Of a stretch of DNA of 64,000 nucleotides, positions 40,404-47,788 are shown in pieces. The notes beneath the pieces were generated by a model, which was given only the letters and a program-made list of their open reading frames with translations, was not told where the DNA came from and made no database searches. The translations under genes and the position numbers were made by a program. The DNA comes from JBOGZD01 sp050697155 (GTDB lineage: Bacteria; Actinomycetota; Thermoleophilia; Solirubrobacterales; 70-9): positions 15,886 through 79,885 of the forward strand of contig JBOGZD010000001.1 of assembly GCA_050697155.1 (NCBI GenBank). The letters run 5' to 3'. Numbering within the stretch: position 1 is the stretch's first letter; each line of letters opens with the position of its first letter.

Positions 40404-42347
40404 TCAGCCGACCACCGTGATGCCAACGGGACGCGACCGGCCCGCGCCCTTGACCTTGGCGCGGAAGTACACGTTTCCGGCGTCCCCCACCAGACGCGGG
40501 GTGACCTCGAAACGGCGCCGAGACACGCGATCGACCGTGAAGCGCTTCCAACGGCCGTCACGCCATCTGTGGATCACTGCCTTCGATCCGGCGCGGCGGG
40601 CGGCACGCGACGACTTGATCCTGCCGCTGAGCTCGACGTACCCGCCAGGCTGGATCGTGGACGTGCTGCTCTTGAACACGAGACGCTTGCCGCTCCCACC
40701 GCCGCCGGGCTTGGATGTCGGGCCGGACAGCTTGACCTTGAACCCACGGCTGGCGGCGGTCTGGTCGACGTTGCCGGCGGCGTCACGCGCGCGGACTGCG
40801 AAGTTGTGGGCGCCCGGCCCAAGGGCTGCGTAGCTGTGCGGGCTGGTGCAGGCTGTCCAAGCCGCCCCGTCCAGACGGCACTCGAAGCTGGACTCGGACT
40901 CCGAGGAGGCAAATCCGAACGTTGCGACATCGGTCGTGATCGTCCCCGACGGCCCCGAGGTGATCGTCGTCTCTGGCGGTGAACTGTCGGCGGGCGGGTC
41001 CTCGGTGGGCGGATCCTCAGCCGGCGGGGGATCGGGAAGATCGACGACGAAGACGGCGCTCGCCGGAGACTGGTCGACGGTGCCGGCGGCGTCGGTCGCC
41101 CGAACCTCGAACGTGTGCTCGCCCGGTGCCAGCGCCGAGTAGGACTTGAGGCTCGTGCACGCTGCCCAAGTAGCGCCGTCGAGGCGGCATTCGAAGCTCG
41201 AGTCGGGCTCCGAGGAGGAGAAGCCGAAGCTGGCTGTATCAGTGGCGATCGTGCCCGAGGGGCCGGAGGTGATGGTCGTCTGCGGGGCCGTGGTGGCGGG
41301 TGGCTCCTCGGTCGGCGGCGGGCCGGTATCAGACAGCATTCGCCCGCAGCTCGAGTCCGGGTCGACGGTGTAGTCACCGCGCGCCGGATCGACGAAGCTC
41401 GGCTTCGCGACCACGTTCGAGGACGCCGTGAAACTCGCCTTCTCTATGCCGCTGTCGTCGGAGTCGCCTCGATACGAGCTGCCTGAGGTCCAGACACAGT
41501 TGTTGCGCGCGACGTTTCCGACGCCCCGTGGCCCCTGCCAGTGGTCCTCGATGTTGTACCGGATGGTCGAATTCACGATCACGTTGTTTTCGACCACGTT
41601 GTCGTCAGACGACGAGCTCGTGCCCCCGGAGAACAGGACGCCCTGGCCGTTGGCGTCGATGACGTTTCCGACGACGAGGCTGCCGTCCGCGTCCGGGTAG
41701 AGCTGGACCCCCCGGTCCGCGTTCGCGTAGATCCAGTTGCCACGGATCACGGTCCGGTCGGCGTGGGCGACGTAGATGCCGTGATCGTGGTTGGTGGCGG
41801 GAAGCCTGCCGCAGTGGTGAATGCGGTTGCCCTCGATCAGGGTGCGGTCGGCGCGACCGTAGGAGCCATGACCGAGGTTGAAGCAGATCCCCGTGTGTGC
41901 GTTGGTGACGTCGTTACCGCGGAAGACCGTGTCGTGTGCGTGCACGGTCGGGCTGGGCATCCCGGTGGGGTTGCGGCCATCGAGGTCCAGGTTCTCGACC
42001 CTGACCCCGTCGGCTCCCGGGGCCACCCAGATCCGGCCGACGATCTTCGCGCGCTCGCCCGGGTAGCTCGTGAGCACGATCTCGCGCGTCGTGATCTTGA
42101 TCAGGTCGTTGAGGGCGAATACGCCCGAGCGGAAGCATCCAGTCTGCCCCGGCGACAGCGACCCGGCGAGCTTGACGGCGCTTTGAAAGGGGGCCGCGGC
42201 GGCTCCTGTGGCACTGTCGGAGCCGGTCGGGGACGCATAGCGGTCACATGACACCGCGGCTGCCGTTTCCTGCGCGCGAACCGAGGCGGTCGCAAGACCG
42301 ATGACGAGCAGGATTGCGATGAGCATCGACAGGCCGCGCCTTGACAT
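40404..42347 (-). CDS. Large secreted beta-helix protein 3 with two Ig-like repeats
   Basis: 647 aa with AAAGGAG six bases before the ATG. Order: signal peptide (MLIAILLVIGLATASVRAQ), beta-helix (~60-330) with NHDHGIYV, Pro/Glu/Thr-rich linkers, two tandem ~95-residue repeats (each TTITSGPSGTI, SSFECRLDGA, SYAALGPG or similar, VRA.DAAG.VDQ), and a C-terminal beta-rich domain shared with protein 4 (GRWKRF, then RAKVKGAGRSRPV). The repeats resemble bacterial Ig-like/adhesion modules with a Cys pair. The likely role is binding or modifying a surface polymer outside the cell. It is the first gene behind the c-di-GMP riboswitch. Confidence 0.85.
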   Translation of the reverse strand: MSRRGLSMLIAILLVIGLATASVRAQETAAAVSCDRYASPTGSDSATGAAAAPFQSAVKLAGSLSPGQTGCFRSGVFALNDLIKITTREIVLTSYPGERAKIVGRIWVAPGADGVRVENLDLDGRNPTGMPSPTVHAHDTVFRGNDVTNAHTGICFNLGHGSYGRADRTLIEGNRIHHCGRLPATNHDHGIYVAHADRTVIRGNWIYANADRGVQLYPDADGSLVVGNVIDANGQGVLFSGGTSSSSDDNVVENNVIVNSTIRYNIEDHWQGPRGVGNVARNNCVWTSGSSYRGDSDDSGIEKASFTASSNVVAKPSFVDPARGDYTVDPDSSCGRMLSDTGPPPTEEPPATTAPQTTITSGPSGTIATDTASFGFSSSEPDSSFECRLDGATWAACTSLKSYSALAPGEHTFEVRATDAAGTVDQSPASAVFVVDLPDPPPAEDPPTEDPPADSSPPETTITSGPSGTITTDVATFGFASSESESSFECRLDGAAWTACTSPHSYAALGPGAHNFAVRARDAAGNVDQTAASRGFKVKLSGPTSKPGGGGSGKRLVFKSSTSTIQPGGYVELSGRIKSSRAARRAGSKAVIHRWRDGRWKRFTVDRVSRRRFEVTPRLVGDAGNVYFRAKVKGAGRSRPVGITVVG

Positions 42348-42360
42348 CCGGGTCTCCTTT

Positions 42361-42432
42361 GGTGGCTGAGCCGTCTCGCGAACGAGACCTCTGGCTTTGC
42401 GTCCCCACCTCGCGGCGGGTTTGCCTTTTCAA
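42361..42432 (-). ncRNA. c-di-GMP-I (GEMM) riboswitch
   Basis: Read on the minus strand the leader has GGCAAACC, a stem closed by a GCGA (GNRA) tetraloop, the diagnostic GGGACGCAAAGCC, then a second arm with a GTCTCG-TTCG-CGAGAC stem and GACGGCTCAGCCACC at the 3' side. These match the GEMM-I aptamer, with GNRA loop and receptor arm. It ends just before AAAGGAG and the ATG of the beta-helix gene at 42347. With no terminator between, the 3' side probably acts on the ribosome site (inference). On or off polarity cannot be told. Confidence 0.9.
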
Positions 42433-42545
42433 TGGAGCCCGATGAACGGGGCCCCTCTTGTCGCGAGTCCTATCGGGCCGCTCGCGCGCGGCGGTGAGCT
42501 CGGGTCGCCGCGCTGGACGTTGGTTTGATGCAGGAATTCGCCCAG

Positions 42546-42575
42546 AACCTGCAGCGAAACCACCCACAACCTGCA
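42546..42575 (-). promoter_or_regulatory. Direct repeat TGCAGGTT upstream of the c-di-GMP riboswitch
   Basis: On the minus strand TGCAGGTT occurs at 42575-42568 and 42553-42546, 22 bp apart, with a related TGCAGG element inverted near 42529. The motif matches the inverted repeat at 8583-8606 near the BldC-like gene. It may be an operator for the beta-helix operon. Confidence 0.4.
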
Positions 42576-42576
42576 A

Positions 42577-42595
42577 CCGCGCGGTTGTCGCGCGG
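42577..42595 (-). terminator. Candidate GC hairpin after beta-helix gene 4
   Basis: CCGCGCG and CGCGCGG form a 7-bp stem with a 5-nt loop, about 50 bp past the stop at 42643. No T-tract. It separates beta-helix gene 4 from the riboswitch operon. Confidence 0.4.
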
Positions 42596-42642
42596 CGCAG
42601 CCGGGCCGGGTAACCGGCGGCCCGATAGCGACCTGGTGGCGG

Positions 42643-43902
42643 TCAGCGCCTGACCTTGACCCGCACCGGCCGCGAGCGGCCGATGCCCGGCACCTTCGCG
42701 CGTAGGCGGAGCCTGCCGGCCGACGAGCGCGCGCGCTTGCGGATCGTGAACCTGTTGCGCGTGTTGACCCGAGCGCGCGCGAAGCGCTTCCATCGGCCTC
42801 GCTCGCGCACCTGGATCACGGCCCGCCTGCCGCCTCCCGAGACGGCGCCCTCGAGCTCGCCCCGCAGCCTGAAGCGCTGCTGCGGTTGGACCCGGCGGCG
42901 ATTCGCCGAGAGCTTGACCTGAGCACGCGACGGTGCCCCGCCGAGACAGGGACTGCTCGCCTGGAGGTTGTAATCGGGCTTCGAGGCGTCGACGTAGTAC
43001 GGGTCCGCGACCCGGTTGTCGACCGCGACGAATCCGTCCTGCGGCGATTCGATCCCGCCGTCGCCATCGTCGCGAGCACCGCCCGAGACGCAGTTGGCAC
43101 GCGCCACGTTGCCGTAACCGGATTCACCCTGCCAGTGGGACTCGATGTTGTAGCGGATGGTCGAGTTCGTGATCACGTTCTTCTCGACCACGTTGTTGTC
43201 AGACGCGGAGTCGTCGCCGCCGGCGAAGAGCACCCCCTGGCCGTTGCCGTCGATCACGTTGCCGGTCACCAGCGATCCGTCGGCGTCGGGGTAGAACTGG
43301 ATGCCGCGATCGGCGTTGCCGTAGATCCAGTTGCCTCGGATCACCGTGTTACGCGCCTCGGCGAGGTAGATCCCGTGGTCATGGTTGGTCGCCGGCAGGT
43401 CGCCACAATCGTGGATTCGGTTGCCCTCGATGAGCACGCCGTCCGGAGGCGGGGAATCCTCGTAGGCGTCGACGTGCACGCAGATCGCGGTGTGGTGGTT
43501 GGTGATGTCGTTGTTTCGCAGGACCACCCGGTCGGCGTAGATGATCGGACCGAGCAGGCCCTCCGGGTTGCGGCCGTCGAGGTTCAGGTTCTCGATCACG
43601 GCGTCGTCGGCCGTCTCGTTGAGCCGGAGCCGGCCCTGGAGCGTCGCGAGCTCGCCCGGATAGGACGTGAGCCGGATCGCCGAGGTGTTCACGATGAACT
43701 GGTCCGCGACGTAGGTTCCGGCGCGCACACACCCGGTCTGTCCGGGGGCAAGGTCGTCCAGCAGCTCCTGGACGCTGTCGCCCGAGGTCGCCACCAGGTC
43801 GCAACCGGCGTCCTGCCCAAGCGCGCCGGCGGGTGCCATCCCACCCGCCGCGAGCGCGAGCGCAACAGTCGCGACCAATACCGACATGTGCCTGAACGGC
43901 AC
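42643..43902 (-). CDS. Secreted right-handed beta-helix protein 4
   Basis: 419 aa. The GTG at 43902 has AAAGGAG six bases upstream, the same leader layout as gene 3. Signal peptide VLVATVALALAAGGMAPAGA is followed by a QELLDDLAPGQTGCVRAGTY entry region, the beta-helix with NHDHGIYL, and a C-terminal beta domain (RRAVIQVRERGRWKRF, RAKVPGIGRSRPVRV) related to that of protein 3. It has no Ig-like repeats. It is transcribed separately: a hairpin and 295 bp divide it from the riboswitch operon, and its own leader shows no GEMM motif. Same inferred role in the extracellular polymer. Confidence 0.82.
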   Translation of the reverse strand: MPFRHMSVLVATVALALAAGGMAPAGALGQDAGCDLVATSGDSVQELLDDLAPGQTGCVRAGTYVADQFIVNTSAIRLTSYPGELATLQGRLRLNETADDAVIENLNLDGRNPEGLLGPIIYADRVVLRNNDITNHHTAICVHVDAYEDSPPPDGVLIEGNRIHDCGDLPATNHDHGIYLAEARNTVIRGNWIYGNADRGIQFYPDADGSLVTGNVIDGNGQGVLFAGGDDSASDNNVVEKNVITNSTIRYNIESHWQGESGYGNVARANCVSGGARDDGDGGIESPQDGFVAVDNRVADPYYVDASKPDYNLQASSPCLGGAPSRAQVKLSANRRRVQPQQRFRLRGELEGAVSGGGRRAVIQVRERGRWKRFARARVNTRNRFTIRKRARSSAGRLRLRAKVPGIGRSRPVRVKVRR

Positions 43903-44148
43903 GCGCGTCTCCTTTCGCCTCCGGTGCCCGTTGGAGGCGGTATCGGCGCCGGTTCGCGATCGCGCCGTGGGCCGCGGGCCGGTCGGACGGATGTCGTAGT
44001 GCAACGCCTGGACTCCCCTGGGGCTCACGCGGCACGCGTCCCGTCCGTGGGCCACGCTCCGCTGTCCAACGAGTGCGACGGCGCATCCGGCGACCGTCTA
44101 AGGGAGAGTTTCTACCGCAAAACGGTTAGCCGTCTTGCAGTAGGTCTG

Positions 44149-45360
44149 TCACGCAAGCCGTGTCGCGGCGGTCTCCTCGAGCAGATCCGCCATCCGCGCG
44201 GCCTGGTCCTCGCGTAGATGCGCTGCCGCGAAGTCGCGCCCGCGCGCGGCGAGCTCGCCGGCCAGCGCGCGGTCGTCGCGTAGCTCGCGTACCGCCGCGG
44301 CCAGCGCAGTCGGGTCGCCATGGGGTACCGCAATGCCGACTTCGGCCGCCTCGATGACACGCCGCAACTCGCCCTGGCAGGCAGCGATCACCGGACGCCC
44401 CACCGCGCAGTAGTCATAGAGCTTCGAGGGCACCGTCCACTCTTGGCGCTCGGAGACGAGCAGGGCGTCGGCCGCCCGCAGATGCCGCGCGACCTCGGAT
44501 GGCGGCATGAGCTTGCGCAGCTCGACGGCCCCGGGCCGGGCCGTCGAGGCGAGGCGCTCGACGTCTGCCCGCCGCGGTCCCTCGCCGATGATGAGGAGGG
44601 TCGCCCCATCGCCGAGGCGGCCGGCGGCATCGATCGCGACCTCGAGCCCGTGCGCGAGTCCGATGTTGCCGGCGTACGCCCAGATGAACCGCTGCTCGGG
44701 GAGACCGAGCGTGGTGCGCTCGGGTGGGGTCTCGCCGGCTGCCAGCCATTCGCGGGTGGTGCCGTTGCTGATCACCTCGATCCTGCTTCCGGCCGGGGAC
44801 CGCTCGGCGACGTGGCGGCGGAACGCGTCGTTGACCGTCACCGTTGCGGCTGCCCTGCGGTAGAGGCCCCGCTCCAGGCGCTCGGCCAGGGCGATCACGC
44901 GCCGGTTCGACAGCTCGCCGAGGGCGACCGCCGACCCCGGCCAAGGATCGCGCACGTCGAGCACCCAGGGTGCCCGGTGGCGGCGGGCGAGCACTGCCCC
45001 CGCCGCCCCGACGGGCAGGGGCGGCGAGCTGGCGAGGATGACGTCGGGGCGTGCCAGCAGCGACCCTGCCGCCGACGCCATCGCGGCGTACGTACCGTAG
45101 AAGCCGAGCCGCGTCGCGAGGGTCTTGCGCGGGCGCGCGAAGACCCAGACGTACCGCACCAACGCGCCGTCGACCTCGCGCCTGATCACCGCCGCGCCGC
45201 GATACCCCGGTTCGATCACGCCCCGGGGATGGTTGGGCACGGCGCAGAGCACTTCGACGTCATGCCCGCGTCGAACGAGCTCCCCGACGAACGGCTCGAG
45301 CCGAAACCTGGCAGCGGTCACCTCGGGGGCGAAGTGCTGGGTCAGGATCAGCGCTCTCAT
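44149..45360 (-). CDS. GT4-family glycosyltransferase (WbuB-like)
   Basis: 403 aa. N-terminus MRALILTQHFAPEVTAARF and GHDVEVLCAVPNHPRG are typical of WbuB/FnlC-associated GT4 enzymes. The C-terminal donor site has IWAYAGNIGLAHGLEVAIDA, LLIIGEGPRRADVERL, LRKLMPPSEVARHLRAADAL, WTVPSKLYDYCAVGRPVIA. Related enzymes add amino sugars such as FucNAc, but the donor here is unknown. It is divergent from the second sulfotransferase gene with a 19-bp gap. Confidence 0.92.
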   Translation of the reverse strand: MRALILTQHFAPEVTAARFRLEPFVGELVRRGHDVEVLCAVPNHPRGVIEPGYRGAAVIRREVDGALVRYVWVFARPRKTLATRLGFYGTYAAMASAAGSLLARPDVILASSPPLPVGAAGAVLARRHRAPWVLDVRDPWPGSAVALGELSNRRVIALAERLERGLYRRAAATVTVNDAFRRHVAERSPAGSRIEVISNGTTREWLAAGETPPERTTLGLPEQRFIWAYAGNIGLAHGLEVAIDAAGRLGDGATLLIIGEGPRRADVERLASTARPGAVELRKLMPPSEVARHLRAADALLVSERQEWTVPSKLYDYCAVGRPVIAACQGELRRVIEAAEVGIAVPHGDPTALAAAVRELRDDRALAGELAARGRDFAAAHLREDQAARMADLLEETAATRLA

Positions 45361-45379
45361 CCGGCCGGGCGAGGCTTCA

Positions 45380-46357
45380 GTGACCGGCGCCGCGCTGTCG
45401 GAGGACGCCCAGCACGCGGCGGGATTCTACGTTGCTACCGTGGCGCCGCGAGTGGTGGGCGCGGATCGATCCGAGGGGCAGAGGCCGATCGTCATCGTCG
45501 GGACCGGTCGTTGCGGCTCGACCCTCTTGCACCGGGTGCTCGCCCGCCACGACGATCTCGGCTGGATCTCGAGTTGGAACGAGGTGTTTCCGGGCCAGCC
45601 GTGGCTCGCCGCCTTCTCCCGTCTCTACGAGTGGCGTCTCCCTGCTGGGGTCAAGGAGTCGAAGCCCTTTCCGAAGCCGTTCGAGGCATATCGGTTCTGG
45701 GAGCACTACCTCCCCGGGTTCTCGCGGCGCGATCGACCGCCCAGCGCCGAGGATGTCGACGTGGCGGGGATCGGACCCGTCCGCGACGCCACGGCAACTG
45801 TCCTCGACCATCACGGCCGCGATCGGTTGCTGGTGAAGGTGACGGGTTGGTCGCGCATCGCGTATTTCGACCGCATCTACCCGGATGCCCGGTTCGTGTC
45901 GCTGCGGCGCGACCCACGTTCGGTCGTCAGCTCGTGGATCAAGGCGGGTTGGCTCGACGTCACGAGCCCCCCCGAGAGCGCGAGCTGGCAGTGGGGCCAC
46001 GTTCCGCCGCCCTACCTCGAGCTCTGGCGCGAGCTCGGCGGCGGTCCCGCGCTCTCGGTTGCGCTCAAGATCCGGCTCGATCTCGACGACCTCGCCCGGA
46101 ACGCGGCGCTTTTTCCCGACCGCTGCCACGAGCTTCGGTACGAGGAGCTGATCGAACAGCCGCGGCTGAGCCTGCGAGCGCTGTGTGACTTCGCCGGACT
46201 GCCGTGGACACGGTCGTTCGCCGACGTCATCGGCTCGGTCGGGTTCCACGACCGATCCGAGAAGTGGCAGCGATACCTCGGCACCGACGACGCGAAGCGC
46301 GTGCTCGCGTTCATCCGGCGAAGCGAAGCCGTGGGGGTCACCGACCGCGTGCGCTGA
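45380..46357 (+). CDS. Second PAPS-type sulfotransferase
   Basis: About 325 aa from the GTG at 45380, with GAGG upstream. The 5'-phosphosulfate loop is IVIVGTGRCGSTLLHRVLARH and the 3'-phosphate motif is ARFVSLRRDPRSVVSSWI. Other shared blocks are LKIRLDLDDLARNAALFPD and HELRYEELIEQP with LCDFAGLPW. It belongs to the sulfotransfer_1/3 superfamily and is not close to the enzyme at 37376, so the two may sulfate different positions. The next gene, 30 bp away, is an exostosin-like glycosyltransferase. Confidence 0.85.
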   Translation: MTGAALSEDAQHAAGFYVATVAPRVVGADRSEGQRPIVIVGTGRCGSTLLHRVLARHDDLGWISSWNEVFPGQPWLAAFSRLYEWRLPAGVKESKPFPKPFEAYRFWEHYLPGFSRRDRPPSAEDVDVAGIGPVRDATATVLDHHGRDRLLVKVTGWSRIAYFDRIYPDARFVSLRRDPRSVVSSWIKAGWLDVTSPPESASWQWGHVPPPYLELWRELGGGPALSVALKIRLDLDDLARNAALFPDRCHELRYEELIEQPRLSLRALCDFAGLPWTRSFADVIGSVGFHDRSEKWQRYLGTDDAKRVLAFIRRSEAVGVTDRVR

Positions 46358-46387
46358 GCGTCGTCGGTTCGGCCGAGGATTCCGACG

Positions 46388-47392
46388 ATGGCATCCGTAC
46401 ACCTGCTCTCCGCGGCGCGCGAGGGAGCCGGAGCGCACCCCAAGGCACGCTTGGATCTCGAGCAGATGCGGGCCGCGGCCCGCGCCGACCGACTGGGCCT
46501 CCACGACGTCGTCGAGGACCCGCGCAGGGCCGACCTGATCCTGTTCGTTGAGACGTCGGTGGCCGCCGGGCACTACTTCGAGCTCGTCAGGGCTCACCCC
46601 ATCTATCGGGAGTTCACATCGAAGAGCTATCTGTTCTCCGCGACCGACAAGGTGATCCCGTTCCTGCCCGGCGTCTACGCATCGATCGAACGACGCTGGT
46701 ACTGGCCGTCCTGGACGCGGTCGGGTCACTACGTCGGGGTCAAGGAGGAGGGCGCCCTGCGGTACGACCCCGACCATCGCCCCTCGCGGCTGTTCTCGTT
46801 CGTCGGCAGGGCCAACATGCACCGGGTACGCGAGCGCATCATGCGGCTGCGCCACCCTGACGCGATCCTGATCGACACCCAGGCGGAAGCGCTCGCGGAC
46901 CGGCAAGGGGAATCCCTCCCGCTGCCCCCCGAGGAGTTCGTCGCGCGCTATGTGCGTGCGATCAACGACTGCGCCTTCGTGCTCTGTCCGCGAGGCGGAG
47001 GCGCCGCGAGCTTCAGGCTGTTCGAGACGATGATGCTCGGCCGCGTCCCGGTGATCATCTCGGACCAGTGGGTTCCGCCGGTCGGCCCCGACTGGGATCG
47101 CGTCAGCGTCCGGGTCGGCGAACGGCGCATCGAGGAGATCCCGCGACTGCTGGAGGCGCACGCTGCGGACGCCCGGGCAATGGGCGAGGCGGCACGAGCG
47201 ACGTGGCTGGAGTGGTTCGCCCCGGACACCTCCTTCCACCGCATCGTGGACTGGTGCCTCGAGCTGGCGCGCTCAGCGCCGCGGCGGAGCGGGGTGCGCC
47301 GGTACGCACCCCACCTGCAGATGCTCCGCCCCTATCACTCGGCCCGCTGGGTCGCCAAGCGGATCGGGCGCGGCGGCCCGGCCGCGCTCTAG
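46388..47392 (+). CDS. Exostosin (GT47)-like glycosyltransferase
   Basis: 334 aa. The exostosin pattern is seen in RADLILFVETSVAAGHYFEL, SYLFSATDKVIPFLPGVYAS, FSFVGRANMHRVRERIM and, near the end, CAFVLCPRGGGAASFRLFETMM with LGRVPVIISDQWVPP. These match the donor-binding half of EXT-type GT47 enzymes, which polymerise glucuronic acid-GlcNAc chains in animals and act on other glycans in bacteria. Whether this enzyme uses UDP-GlcA or UDP-GlcNAc is unknown. It ends 4 bp inside the convergent Thr-rich membrane gene, closing the polysaccharide locus. Confidence 0.82.
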   Translation: MASVHLLSAAREGAGAHPKARLDLEQMRAAARADRLGLHDVVEDPRRADLILFVETSVAAGHYFELVRAHPIYREFTSKSYLFSATDKVIPFLPGVYASIERRWYWPSWTRSGHYVGVKEEGALRYDPDHRPSRLFSFVGRANMHRVRERIMRLRHPDAILIDTQAEALADRQGESLPLPPEEFVARYVRAINDCAFVLCPRGGGAASFRLFETMMLGRVPVIISDQWVPPVGPDWDRVSVRVGERRIEEIPRLLEAHAADARAMGEAARATWLEWFAPDTSFHRIVDWCLELARSAPRRSGVRRYAPHLQMLRPYHSARWVAKRIGRGGPAAL

Positions 47393-47748
47393 GGCGCCTC
47401 GGTCCCGCCGCTGCCGTCGGTCTCGGTGACCGTCTCGGTGGTCGTCGTGGTCGTCGGAACCGTGGTCTCGGTCGCCGTCGTGGTCGGGGTCGTCGTCGGC
47501 GCCGTGGTCGTCGTCGTCGGAGCGGTCGTCGGCAGGCTCGTCTGCGCGGCCGTCGTCTGTTCGTCGTCGCCGGAGTCGGCGGCGACGACCGCGAGCGCGA
47601 CCCCGAGTCCGATCACCGCCGCGACCAGGATCGCGACCAGGGTCTTCATCGCCCCGCTCATCCCCGGTCGCGGGGGTTCCCGCGGCGGCGGCGCGGCGCC
47701 CGGCGGCGGCCCCGGGGCGTCCATCCGCCTGGTCGGATCCTCGTGCAC
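47389..47748 (-). CDS. Single-pass membrane protein with Thr-rich extracellular tail
   Basis: 119 aa. Pro-rich cytoplasmic start (GPPPGAAPPPREPPRPG), one membrane helix (TLVAILVAAVIGLGVALAVVA), then a low-complexity Thr/Pro/Glu stretch. The composition suggests an O-glycosylated stalk, as in many actinobacterial surface proteins. No family is recognised. It follows argD by 40 bp on the same strand but has no obvious link with arginine synthesis. Confidence 0.6.
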   Translation of the reverse strand: MHEDPTRRMDAPGPPPGAAPPPREPPRPGMSGAMKTLVAILVAAVIGLGVALAVVAADSGDDEQTTAAQTSLPTTAPTTTTTAPTTTPTTTATETTVPTTTTTTETVTETDGSGGTEAP

Positions 47749-47788
47749 GGGCGCGAGTCTAGACCCGCGATCGGACCGCCCCAGCGGC

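Noticed and set aside
38663..42000. CRISPR or tandem-repeat array suspected from repeated DNA
   Set aside because: The repeats are coding segments of paralogous genes, 230 and 56 bp long, with no regular short repeat-spacer structure.
43903..44148. A possible second c-di-GMP riboswitch before beta-helix gene 4
   Set aside because: The leader has the same AAAGGAG ribosome site as gene 3 but neither GGCAAACC nor GACGCAAAGCC, and no similar fold was found.
16080..47392. Prophage or genomic island with integrase and att sites
   Set aside because: No integrase, phage structural genes or tRNA-flanking direct repeats are seen, and base composition stays like the neighbouring housekeeping genes.
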